Below the pieces are notes generated by a model. The model had not been told where the DNA came from and did not search any database. It saw only the letters and a list, made by a program, of their open reading frames with translations. 10,782 nucleotides of DNA from an uncultured Planctomycetota bacterium (GTDB lineage Bacteria; Planctomycetota; UBA1135; GCA-002686595), in NCBI GenBank assembly GCA_903829565.1, contig CAIKQM010000349.1:1-10782 (forward strand). The letters run 5' to 3'. A program made the translations under genes and the position numbers. Shown in pieces: positions 1 to 8,744 of the stretch (the first letter of the stretch is position 1; each line of letters starts with the position of its first letter).

Positions 1-559
1 AGCGCGTACGGCCATCGGGGTCTTCTTGGCGCAGCGGCCCGAGCACAATGCCGGTGCGATGGCCAAGGTTGAAGTCGGCCTCCTCGACGAAGGCTTGAGC
101 GCGCAGGTACTCACGCTTGGGACTGCCGATTCCGACGCCAACCAAGCGCGGCAGCGCCTGCGGAGTGCGCTCGCAACGTTCACGCAATGCGCGCAAGACA
201 CGCTCGGCTCCGACGCGATCCCAGGCCCACGGCGCAGCCTCGTCAAGCAACTGTGACAAGGTGCCCTCACCCGTGTGCACCCAGCGCTCCAGAGCCTCGC
301 CGTCACTGAAGCCCACATCGATGCACACCGCATCGACTTCATCCACCAAGGCCTCGATCCAGCGCGCCTCTCCGTCGGCCACCAAACCATGGCCCGCACG
401 CCCCACGAACAGCGTGGTGCCTTGCTCTCCTCCCGCCAGGAAGGTCTTGCGCAGGGCGAGCTCTGGCTCGGCCACGACGAGGCTGCGCACCACCTCGTTC
501 GTGGCGGCAACAGGCTTCGGGTCTTCCCACAGACATGCAAGCAGCGCGATCGCGATCAT
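1..559 (-). CDS. Erythromycin-esterase-like protein, N-terminal part (runs off window)
   Basis: The frame is open from ATG at 559 to the left edge: 186 residues, with the C-terminal part outside the window. The pattern resembles the erythromycin esterase (EreA/EreB/succinoglycan biosynthesis) superfamily. There is a hydrophobic strand ending in a G-x-x-x-H-G loop (GRAGHG, residues 53-58). A helix then leads to a strand with CIDVGFSDGEALERWV (79-94), followed by G-E-G-T, a W-A-W (111-113) and a helix rich in R/E before another strand (LVGVGIG, 139-145). In known Ere enzymes the first loop is GExxHG and the next strand carries a catalytic Glu. Here those positions read Arg54 and Asp81, while His57 is kept, so classical esterase activity is doubtful. 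The N-terminus is hydrophobic (MIAIALLAC) and contains a lipobox-like LLAC, but it is short. An in-frame TTG at 598 would give a longer, basic n-region. The family call is inference from motif order; function is unknown. Confidence 0.6.
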   Translation of the reverse strand, partial: MIAIALLACLWEDPKPVAATNEVVRSLVVAEPELALRKTFLAGGEQGTTLFVGRAGHGLVADGEARWIEALVDEVDAVCIDVGFSDGEALERWVHTGEGTLSQLLDEAAPWAWDRVGAERVLRALRERCERTPQALPRLVGVGIGSPKREYLRAQAFVEEADFNLGHRTGIVLGPLRQEDPDGRTR

Positions 560-684
560 GACCCCACCATCGTGCCTCGAAGCACCCGATCGCGCCAAGG
601 ATCACCCGCAAGGGATGCGTATACAGCCGCCGAGGAGTAGGATCGTCGCACCTACGGCCCCCCATATCCCCCCGGAAGCTACGC
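560..684. promoter_or_regulatory. Divergent intergenic region between esterase-like gene and transporter operon
   Basis: This is the only intergenic space of appreciable size, and it separates divergent genes, so promoters for both should lie here. A TATACA at 620-625 is a possible -10 element for the plus-strand operon, but no good -35 matches it. Just before the transporter start are two runs of six C separated by ATAT (658-673), then GGAAG (674-678), a weak ribosome-binding site six bases from the ATG at 685. On the minus strand, a G-rich GGTGGGG precedes the ATG at 559. No riboswitch-like fold or clear operator is visible. The regulatory role is inferred from position. Confidence 0.4.
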
Positions 685-2475
<1,791 letters not shown>

Positions 2476-2485
2476 GACCGACGAC

Positions 2486-3790
2486 ATGAAGGATCTCTAC
2501 CTACAACACATCGCCACCCGTCAGCGCACCACCGAAGCTGCGCTGGCGGCGGCGAACTTTGATGGGCTGGTGATCCAGTCCGGCGCGCCGTTCACGTACC
2601 ACGCGGACGATCAGGACGCGCCCTTCCGCACCACACCGCACTTCGCGCACTGGTGTCCGCTCGAAGGGCCGTTCCACTTGCTGTACATCCGTCCCGGGCA
2701 CAAGCCGCGCCTCGTGCGCGTGGCGCCCGAGGACTATTGGTACGAGCAAGCCCCGCTAGGGGCACCGTTCTGGGCCGAGGCCTTCGACATCGTCGAAGCT
2801 CCGGACGTGAACCAAGCATGGGAGCGCCTCGGTGTTGCGCGGCATGCGGCCTACATCGGTGACGAGCCGAAGTCGGCCGAGGCGCACGGCATCTTGAGCG
2901 ACGCACTCAATCCCGAAGCGCTCATCAAGCGCCTCGATTGGGAGCGTGCCACCAAGAGCGCCTATGAAGTGGCGTGCTTGGAAGACGCGGAGACCAAGGC
3001 TGCGCGTGGCCATCACGCCGCGCGTCAACGCTTCTTGTCAGGTGGTTCCGAGCTGGAGGTGCACCACGCGTACACCCAAGCCGTGGGCTGCATTGACCGG
3101 GAATTACCGTACGAAACGATCGTGTGCCTCGACGAAAAGGGCGCGATCCTGCACTACTGCGGCAAGCGCGCTGGCGTGCAGGGCAAGGTGCTGTTGATCG
3201 ACGCAGGCGCCAAGACCTTGGGCTATGGCTCGGACATCACGCGCACGTGGTGCGCGCCGCAAGCCGACCCGCGCTTTGCCGCGTTGCTGTGCGACATGGA
3301 TGCACTGCAGTTGGCCATCTGCGCGCGTGTGCGCCCCGGTATGCCGTACCTGGACTTGCATCACGCAGCACATGTGTTGCTGGGTGATCTGCTCAAGAAG
3401 CACGGCATCCTGCAACTCGGCGGCGAAGAAGCCGTGCAACAGGGTTTGACGGCACCGTTCTTCCCGCATGGGCTGGGCCACTTCCTCGGCATCCAAGTGC
3501 ACGATGTCGGTGGCCGGCAAAAGACGCCCGAAGGAGGCGTCGTGCCGCCGCCGCGCCAGTACCCGTACCTGCGCACGACGCGCACGATTGAAGAAGGCCA
3601 TGTCTTCACCATCGAGCCGGGCCTGTACTTCATCGAGATGCTGCTGCGTCCGTTCCGCTCGGGAGCCAAGGCGCAGCTGTTCAACTGGACCTTGATCGAC
3701 GCGCTTGCGAGCCACGGTGGCATCCGGATCGAGGACAACCTCCTCGTGACGAAGGACGGCCACCGCAACTTGACGCGACCGAAGATCTGA
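2486..3790 (+). CDS. pepQ: Xaa-Pro dipeptidase (prolidase), M24B metallopeptidase
   Basis: This cytoplasmic dinuclear-metal enzyme hydrolyses dipeptides with a C-terminal proline. At 434 residues it matches PepQ length (E. coli about 443) and aligns with it from end to end. The N-terminal domain is the PepQ type, with QSGAPFTYHADDQDAPF (31-47) corresponding to the region before the conserved aspartates and DYWY at 83-86. The pita-bread domain begins near residue 160. All five metal ligands of the family are present: Asp239 (LLIDAG), Asp250 (SDITRTW), His332 (PHGLGH), Glu377 (TIEPG) and Glu416 (GGIRIEDN). The PepQ-typical segments GIQVHDVGG and YPYLRTTRT are also seen. It starts 10 bases after the transporter stop with no strong Shine-Dalgarno sequence. 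A weak GAG overlaps that stop, so translation may be coupled. With the POT transporter it forms a plausible uptake-and-cleavage pair for proline peptides. Related organophosphate-hydrolysing prolidases are the only realistic alternative label. Confidence 0.94.
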   Translation: MKDLYLQHIATRQRTTEAALAAANFDGLVIQSGAPFTYHADDQDAPFRTTPHFAHWCPLEGPFHLLYIRPGHKPRLVRVAPEDYWYEQAPLGAPFWAEAFDIVEAPDVNQAWERLGVARHAAYIGDEPKSAEAHGILSDALNPEALIKRLDWERATKSAYEVACLEDAETKAARGHHAARQRFLSGGSELEVHHAYTQAVGCIDRELPYETIVCLDEKGAILHYCGKRAGVQGKVLLIDAGAKTLGYGSDITRTWCAPQADPRFAALLCDMDALQLAICARVRPGMPYLDLHHAAHVLLGDLLKKHGILQLGGEEAVQQGLTAPFFPHGLGHFLGIQVHDVGGRQKTPEGGVVPPPRQYPYLRTTRTIEEGHVFTIEPGLYFIEMLLRPFRSGAKAQLFNWTLIDALASHGGIRIEDNLLVTKDGHRNLTRPKI

Positions 3791-3823
3791 GCGATCGACC
3801 TCTCAGGAACCGAAGCGTCATTC

Positions 3824-4381
3824 ATGGCCCACGCAGGACTGCTCTATCGGTTCCACATCAACCTCGCTGACGCCGATCGCGGCGTGTACGAGACGCTTGA
3901 GCTACGCACGGCGATGCATGCCTCCGAAACGGAGGTGTTCCTCGTCGTGCGTGTGTTGGGGTACTGCTTGCTGCATGAAGAGGGCATCGCCTTCGGGCGT
4001 GGGCTATGCGAGCCCGATGAGTCCGCGATTCATGTGCGCGACCTGACCGGCCAGCTGGTGCACTGGATCGAAGTGGGCATGCCCGCGGCGGACCGCTTGC
4101 ACAAAGCCATGAAGGCGGTAGGCAAGCTGACCATCGTTCCCCATCGCCCGCTGCGGCTGTTGGAACGTTCACTCGAAGGACACACGATCCACAAGGTCAA
4201 CGACATCCAAGTCGTGGTGATCGACCCGACGCTAGTGGCCGCCATTGCGGGCAAGCTCGAACGCATCGAATCGTGGGACCTGACGGTGACCGACGGAACG
4301 ATCTTCCTGGTGCGCGGCAACGAGTCGCATGCCGGCACAGTTGAGTACACGCACCTGTTCCGCGAGTCCTCGGAATCGTAG
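3824..4381 (+). CDS. yaeQ: YaeQ family protein
   Basis: This protein of 185 residues (E. coli YaeQ about 181) is recognisable along its whole length. It has the opening strand LLYRFHINLADADRGVYETL (6-25), H-A-S-E-T at 32-36 (HPSET in YaeQ), GRGLCEPDES at 58-67, WIEVGMP at 81-87 (WIELGLP in YaeQ), and the closing strands WDLTVTDGTIFL at 151-162. YaeQ structures show a variant of the PD-(D/E)XK nuclease fold. The acidic residues here (Asp65, Glu66, Glu83) lie in the conserved motifs, but no activity is firmly established for the family. It was once linked to suppression of RfaH mutants. It starts 33 bases after pepQ, the largest gap in the operon, with only a weak AGGA upstream, and ends 11 bases before the transpeptidase gene. 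No signal peptide is visible, so it is cytoplasmic. Confidence 0.88.
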   Translation: MAHAGLLYRFHINLADADRGVYETLELRTAMHASETEVFLVVRVLGYCLLHEEGIAFGRGLCEPDESAIHVRDLTGQLVHWIEVGMPAADRLHKAMKAVGKLTIVPHRPLRLLERSLEGHTIHKVNDIQVVVIDPTLVAAIAGKLERIESWDLTVTDGTIFLVRGNESHAGTVEYTHLFRESSES

Positions 4382-4392
4382 GCTCGGGCGCG

Positions 4393-5226
4393 ATGATCGC
4401 GCTGCTCCTGTGGGCCCCGTTGGCCCTGACGACACAAGCTCCTACGGTTCCCGCCACGGCCGCTGCTTGGGCTCCGCGCCTGCAAGAAGCGTTCAAGGAC
4501 CGGAACGCTGTCGTCCCGTTGTTGATCGATGCCGGTCCGGCGCTCGCAGCACTCGAAGGCAAGGAACGCCAACTCTTGGGCGACAGCTTGGAGCCGTTGT
4601 TGCAGCGCGTGTACTTCTCGCCTGAGCGCTTTCCCGGCGACGAGCAACTCGGCATCACGCTGCACGAAGTCAAGCGCGGTGACACCGGCGGACGCATTGG
4701 CGAGCGCCACCGCTTTGGTCACGGCTTGCTGGCGAAGTGGAACACCAAGTACGACGAACGACGCTTGGCCGTTGGGCAGAAGCTCAAGGTGGTGCACTTT
4801 GAGCGCAAGGAAGTTGAGATCGTGGTGGATCGCGCGATCTTCCGTTTGTCTGCGTGGCGCACGGTGCAGGGCAAGACTCGCGTGCCGTTGCTGTTCACCG
4901 CGGTGGGCGTAGGCGCGAGTGACTCCCCCACGCCCGAGGGCATCACACAAGTTGTCGAGCGCGTCAAGAACCCTTCGTGGACGCATCCGACCACGAAGGT
5001 GACCTATGCACACGGCGACCCGCGCAACATCTTGGGCGGGATCTGGATTGAGCTCGATTCGCAGCCATTTGGACGCACAGGCATCGGCCTGCACGGCTAC
5101 ACCGGCGCGCCGACCAAGGACTGGCTCGAACAGCCCGGCTCGCATGGTTGTGTGCGCTTGCAAAAGACCGATTGCGAACGCGTGTTCCAACTCGCGCTCG
5201 AAGGCACCGCAGTGCGTTTGCGCTGA
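4393..5226 (+). CDS. L,D-transpeptidase (YkuD domain) with LysM domain
   Basis: This exported enzyme of 277 residues is predicted to remodel peptidoglycan cross-links or attach proteins to the wall. The N-terminus has a short hydrophobic signal (MIALLLWAPLAL, 1-12). A helical segment follows at about 26-75. Then comes a LysM-like domain at about 90-134, with HEVKRGDT at 91-98 and RLAVGQKLKVV near its end, typical of peptidoglycan binding. The YkuD catalytic domain spans about 140-277. His234 in LHGYTG and the SHGCVRL block at 250-256 supply the catalytic His and Cys253, plus Arg255. The order LysM then YkuD is a common L,D-transpeptidase layout. The only nearby ATG in frame is 4393, 11 bases after the yaeQ stop, with no good ribosome-binding site. 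crcB begins four bases after its stop. The signal peptide lacks an early basic residue, which is a little unusual. Whether it makes 3-3 cross-links or anchors a protein cannot be told from sequence. Confidence 0.92.
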   Translation: MIALLLWAPLALTTQAPTVPATAAAWAPRLQEAFKDRNAVVPLLIDAGPALAALEGKERQLLGDSLEPLLQRVYFSPERFPGDEQLGITLHEVKRGDTGGRIGERHRFGHGLLAKWNTKYDERRLAVGQKLKVVHFERKEVEIVVDRAIFRLSAWRTVQGKTRVPLLFTAVGVGASDSPTPEGITQVVERVKNPSWTHPTTKVTYAHGDPRNILGGIWIELDSQPFGRTGIGLHGYTGAPTKDWLEQPGSHGCVRLQKTDCERVFQLALEGTAVRLR

Positions 5227-5230
5227 GACC

Positions 5231-5623
5231 ATGCAGTCGCTCGCTCTCGCCATGGTCGGTGGTGCGCTGGGATCGGGCTTGCGTTGGCTCGTGGCTGTGC
5301 AGCTTGCCGAGCGCGGCTGGGATCGTCTGCCCTGGCATACCTTGCTGGTGAATGTGACGGGCTCACTGGCGCTCGGATTGATCGCCGCATGGAGCAGCGA
5401 CGCAGCGCGTATCTCTGAGCCTATGCGCATCTTTGTGACTGTGGGTGTCCTCGGTGGGTTCACGACCTACTCCAGCTTCAATGAGGAGACCCTGCGCATG
5501 TTGCGCATTGGCTCCACGGGCAAGGGACTGGCCTACATGGCGCTGACCGTGGGCTTGTGCTTGCTGGCAGGCGCTCTGGGGCATTGGCTAGGCAACACAG
5601 GCGCCCGCGGCGCGTTACGATGA
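5231..5623 (+). CDS. crcB: Fluoride ion channel CrcB/FluC
   Basis: This is a 130-residue membrane protein with four hydrophobic helices. It matches the dual-topology fluoride channel family that exports toxic fluoride as a homodimer. The family motifs are present in order: GGALGSGLRW (10-19), LVNVTGSLALG (39-49) with the pore Asn41, and GGFTTYSSF (75-83), which holds the phenylalanine box and the central sodium-site region. The length (about 125-130) is normal. ATG 5231 is chosen because it sits four bases after the transpeptidase stop and begins the first helix. Reading further upstream in this frame would run across the transpeptidase gene without any family similarity. A single copy suggests a homodimer rather than the paired-gene form seen in Firmicutes. 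No fluoride riboswitch is seen upstream, as the gap is too short. Its stop lies six bases before, and in the same frame as, rlmN. Confidence 0.93.
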   Translation: MQSLALAMVGGALGSGLRWLVAVQLAERGWDRLPWHTLLVNVTGSLALGLIAAWSSDAARISEPMRIFVTVGVLGGFTTYSSFNEETLRMLRIGSTGKGLAYMALTVGLCLLAGALGHWLGNTGARGALR

Positions 5624-5629
5624 GACGCT

Positions 5630-6652
5630 GTGCTGCACGCTTTGGAACGCCTGCGCGCCTTGGGCGCACGACCTGCTCACGAGCACCGCTTTTTGCGGCG
5701 CTGGCTCGCAGGGGCTGATCCGCGCATCGCCACGGGCCGACAAGAGGTCATGTGGCCCAAGACCGTCGAAGTCGCACTGTCAGACATTCTTGACGAGCTG
5801 GATGCCATTGCGCGCATCGAGCATACCGCCGTCAGTACAGAGACAGGCACGCGGCTGCTCCTGCGCCTAGCAGATGGCAAGTCGGTCGAGAGCGTGTTGT
5901 TGCCGCGGGATGGCGCGTGCATTTCGTCGCAGGTGGGCTGTGCCGTCGGCTGCAGTTTCTGCATGACGGGCCGTTCGGGCCTGATTCGCCAACTCAGCAC
6001 CGACGAGATCTTGGCACAAGTGGTCGTCGCCCGCCGTGCCGATGCGCGCCTACGGCGCATCGTGTTCATGGGCATGGGCGAGCCGTCGCACAACTTTGAC
6101 GCCGTGATGGAAGCGATCGATGTGCTTGCCACGCACGGCAACTTCCCCCACAAGAACATGTGCTTCTCCACGGTCGGCGATCTGCACATCTTCGACCGGC
6201 TGCTGGCACGCACCATCAAGCCAGCGGTCGCCCTGTCACTGCACTCCACTTTCCTGAACAAACGCAGTGAGCTGGTGCCGCGCGGAGCCAAAGTGGAACC
6301 GCGTGAGCTAGTCGAAGCAGCTGAGCGTTATGCGCGCGCGACGACCTATCCCATCTTGGTGCAATGGACCCTGATCCAAGGCGTCAATGATGGTGATGAC
6401 GAGCTCGAACGCTTGATCGAGATGTTCCGCGGCAAGTACGCGCTCATCAACTTCATCCCGTGGAATACGGTCGATGGGCTGGACTACCAGCGCCCCGACA
6501 TCGAGCGCGCACGCCACATGTCCCAGCGGCTGCACCAGGCCGGGATCCTCTGCAAGCTCAGGCGCAGTGCAGCCCAGGATGTCGACGGGGCTTGCGGCCA
6601 GCTGCGCGCGCGCGCCGAAGATGGCTCACTGCTGACGCGTAAAGCAAACTAG
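5630..6652 (+). CDS. rlmN: RlmN/Cfr-family radical SAM rRNA methyltransferase (divergent RlmN)
   Basis: This is a radical S-adenosylmethionine enzyme of the family that adds C2-methyl to adenosine 2503 of 23S rRNA (and A37 of some tRNAs). The 4Fe-4S motif is C-x3-C-x2-C at Cys104, Cys108 and Cys111. Both methyl-transfer cysteines are present: Cys97 (GACISSQVGC) and Cys322 (DVDGACGQL). GMGEP at 148-152 binds SAM, and SLHS is at 203-206. The length is 340 residues, shorter than E. coli RlmN (384). The N-terminal RNA-binding region before Cys97 is about 20 residues short and lacks the usual RlmN opening sequence. The phrase CAVGCSFCMTGRSG is typical of a divergent branch often found beside or instead of classical RlmN. 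The start is GTG 5630, the first possible codon after the in-frame crcB stop. The A2503 substrate is therefore likely but not certain; a Cfr-like C8 activity is less likely. Confidence 0.87.
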   Translation: MLHALERLRALGARPAHEHRFLRRWLAGADPRIATGRQEVMWPKTVEVALSDILDELDAIARIEHTAVSTETGTRLLLRLADGKSVESVLLPRDGACISSQVGCAVGCSFCMTGRSGLIRQLSTDEILAQVVVARRADARLRRIVFMGMGEPSHNFDAVMEAIDVLATHGNFPHKNMCFSTVGDLHIFDRLLARTIKPAVALSLHSTFLNKRSELVPRGAKVEPRELVEAAERYARATTYPILVQWTLIQGVNDGDDELERLIEMFRGKYALINFIPWNTVDGLDYQRPDIERARHMSQRLHQAGILCKLRRSAAQDVDGACGQLRARAEDGSLLTRKAN

Positions 6653-8706
6653 ACACCGCGTCGCGTGCTCCGCGGCGGTCCACCGGCCTTTTTCTTGGTG
6701 GCCTTCTTCTTGGATGCTTTCTTGCTCGGCTCTTCGACGGGCGCTTCTTCTTTGGAACCAGCCGCACGCCAACCCTTAGGCGGTGCCTGCTCGAGCAGCT
6801 CATAGAGGAAGCGCGAAGCATGCGACTCGACTCGTGTACCGAATTTCGAACGGGTCTTCGTGACGCTGATCGTGAGGTGACGCTGCGCCCGCGTGATGCC
6901 CACGTACATCAAGCGCCGCTCTTCTTCGACCGTGTCTTCGGCCACCGAGCGACCGTGCGGCAAGATGCCTTCTTCCACGCCAATCAAGTACACGCGCGGG
7001 AACTCCAAGCCCTTCGCTGCGTGCAGCGTCATCATCATGACGGCATCACGCGTGGACTCCTTGTCCTTGTCGCGACTGTCGTCGTTCTGGAGAGTCAGCG
7101 CCTCCAAGAAAGACGCGAGCGTGGGCTTCTTGGCGCGACGCACATGGTTCTCGGCGTAGTTGAGCACCTCCATGACGCTCGCCCAGCGTTCCTCGCGCGT
7201 GGCAGGATCGGGATAGCAACGATCCACTTCGGCACGGTACTCCATCGTGTCCAGCAACTTGCGGATCCACACGACAAGGTTGGCGCCCGGCTCTTCCGAG
7301 CCCAAGCGCTCCAGCTTTTCTTGGAACGAGTGCACCGCATACGCAGCTGCATCGGAAAGCCCTTCGATCTCCTTGGCATGCGCAAAGGCTTGCACCGCAG
7401 ACAGACCACGCGCAGTAGCCCACTCCACCGCACGATCAATCGTGGCCTTGCCCACACCACGCGGCGGACAGTTGATGACGCGCAAGAACGACATCTCGTC
7501 CTGCGAGTTGGCAGCCAAGCGCAAGTAGGAGAGGACATCACGCACCTCCTTGCGATCAAAGAATGACATGCCGCCCACGAGCGTGTAGGGAACCGAACGG
7601 GCACGGAACTGTTGTTCAAACGGACGCGGCTGCGTGGCGGTGCGGAACAGCACGGCGAAGTCGGAGTACTTCGCTTGCTTCTTGCCCACCATGTTCGCGA
7701 TCTCAACAGCGACGTGGTCGGCTTCGGCCTCCTCATCTTCCATGCGCAGCAGAGCCAAGGGCTCGCCGGCGCCTAGAGCGGAGCGCAGAGTCTTGCCCAA
7801 CCGACCGGGGTTGTGCTTGATGACCTTGTTCGCCGCATCCAGGATTTGCGCAGTAGACCGATAGTTCGTCTCCAAGCGCACGACTTTGGCGCCCGGGAAG
7901 TCCTTCTCGAACGACAGGATCTTGGTCACATCTGCGCCACGCCAGCCATAGATCGACTGGTCGTCATCACCCACCACGCACAAGTTGCGGTGCGCCGAGG
8001 CAATCGCTTTCACGATGTCGTACTGCGGTCCGTTCGTGTCTTGGTACTCGTCGACCATCACGAAGCGAAAGCGTTGTTGCAGTTCCTCGCGCACTTCGGC
8101 GCGTTCGTGCAGCAAGCGCACCGACAACGTCAGCAGGTCATCAAAGTCCACCGTGCGGCAGCGGCGCAAGTGCTCTTCGTACTTGGCCCAGGCTTGCGCG
8201 ATCAGCTCTTCCTTGGGGTCCGCGGCCTTCTCCAACAGCACCTGCTGAGAGATGCCCTTGTTCTTGTAGAGCGAGATCTTCGAGTGCAGATCGCTCGGTG
8301 CAATCGAAGCCTCGGGGATGCGCAACTCGCGCAAGGCGCCCTTGAGAGCTGAGAGCTGGTCCGATTGATCACAGATCGAGAAGTTGCGCGCCACGCCAAT
8401 CGCCGAGCCATAGTGTCGCAACAGCTTGGCGCAGAACGCGTGGAAGGTGCCCACCGTCATCAAGTCGGCACGCTGCTTGCCGACTAACTGCCCCACGCGT
8501 TCACGCATCTCACCCGCGGCCTTGTTCGTGAAGGTCATGGCCAGCAAGTTCTCTGGCTGCGCACCTTGGAACAGCAACCACGCCATGCGCACGGTGATGA
8601 CTCGCGTCTTGCCTGAACCTGCGCCAGCCAGCACGAGCACGGGGCCTTTGATCGTCTCAACGGCCGAACGCTGCTCGGGGTTGAGCTTCTGAACGATGTC
8701 GTACAT
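6649..8706 (-). CDS. UvrD/Rep/PcrA-type SF1A DNA helicase
   Basis: This ATP-dependent 3'-5' DNA helicase acts in repair or replication restart. All SF1A motifs are present. The Q-motif region is LNPEQRSAV (8-16), and Walker A is AGAGSGKT with Lys33. Motif Ia is TFTNKAA (58-64), motif II VDEYQDTN (218-225), motif III GDDDQSIYGWRGA (246-258) and motif IV NYRST (281-285). Motif V is TLHAAKGLEFP (560-570) and motif VI EEERRLMYVGITRA (594-607). At 685 residues it is closer to Rep (673) than to PcrA or UvrD (about 720-740). The Tudor-like C-terminal domain of those two is missing; instead the last 45 residues are a Glu/Ala stretch and a lysine-rich tail (KKASKKKATKKK, 662-673). Motifs mix Rep, PcrA and UvrD features, so no symbol is assigned. 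It starts 38 bases after the rhomboid gene, probably in one transcript. Its TAG stop overlaps the rlmN stop. Confidence 0.95.
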   Translation of the reverse strand: MYDIVQKLNPEQRSAVETIKGPVLVLAGAGSGKTRVITVRMAWLLFQGAQPENLLAMTFTNKAAGEMRERVGQLVGKQRADLMTVGTFHAFCAKLLRHYGSAIGVARNFSICDQSDQLSALKGALRELRIPEASIAPSDLHSKISLYKNKGISQQVLLEKAADPKEELIAQAWAKYEEHLRRCRTVDFDDLLTLSVRLLHERAEVREELQQRFRFVMVDEYQDTNGPQYDIVKAIASAHRNLCVVGDDDQSIYGWRGADVTKILSFEKDFPGAKVVRLETNYRSTAQILDAANKVIKHNPGRLGKTLRSALGAGEPLALLRMEDEEAEADHVAVEIANMVGKKQAKYSDFAVLFRTATQPRPFEQQFRARSVPYTLVGGMSFFDRKEVRDVLSYLRLAANSQDEMSFLRVINCPPRGVGKATIDRAVEWATARGLSAVQAFAHAKEIEGLSDAAAYAVHSFQEKLERLGSEEPGANLVVWIRKLLDTMEYRAEVDRCYPDPATREERWASVMEVLNYAENHVRRAKKPTLASFLEALTLQNDDSRDKDKESTRDAVMMMTLHAAKGLEFPRVYLIGVEEGILPHGRSVAEDTVEEERRLMYVGITRAQRHLTISVTKTRSKFGTRVESHASRFLYELLEQAPPKGWRAAGSKEEAPVEEPSKKASKKKATKKKAGGPPRSTRRGV
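6674..6693 (+). terminator. Possible weak intrinsic terminator after rlmN
   Basis: About 20 bases past the rlmN stop lies a GC-rich stem. Bases 6674-6678 can pair with 6683-6688, with one bulged G and a TCCA loop, and five T follow at 6689-6693. It sits inside the 3' end of the convergent helicase gene, where the T-run is the complement of lysine codons. The stem is short and bulged, so this is only a candidate. There is no non-coding room for a terminator between the two genes. Confidence 0.25.
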
Positions 8707-8744
8707 GGCGGGGCGCGAAGCCTAGAGAGTCGCCGCGCTCACCG

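Noticed and set aside
5150..5230. Fluoride riboswitch upstream of crcB
   Set aside because: The gap before crcB is four bases and the preceding sequence encodes the conserved end of the transpeptidase; no riboswitch motif is visible.
4030..5463. 477-codon open frame on the minus strand
   Set aside because: It runs antisense to yaeQ, the transpeptidase and crcB, all of which have family motifs. It has low-complexity composition and no recognisable domain.
5620..5622. ATG overlapping the crcB stop (ATGA) as a start for rlmN
   Set aside because: It is in a different frame from rlmN and its frame is short. GTG 5630 is the first usable in-frame start.
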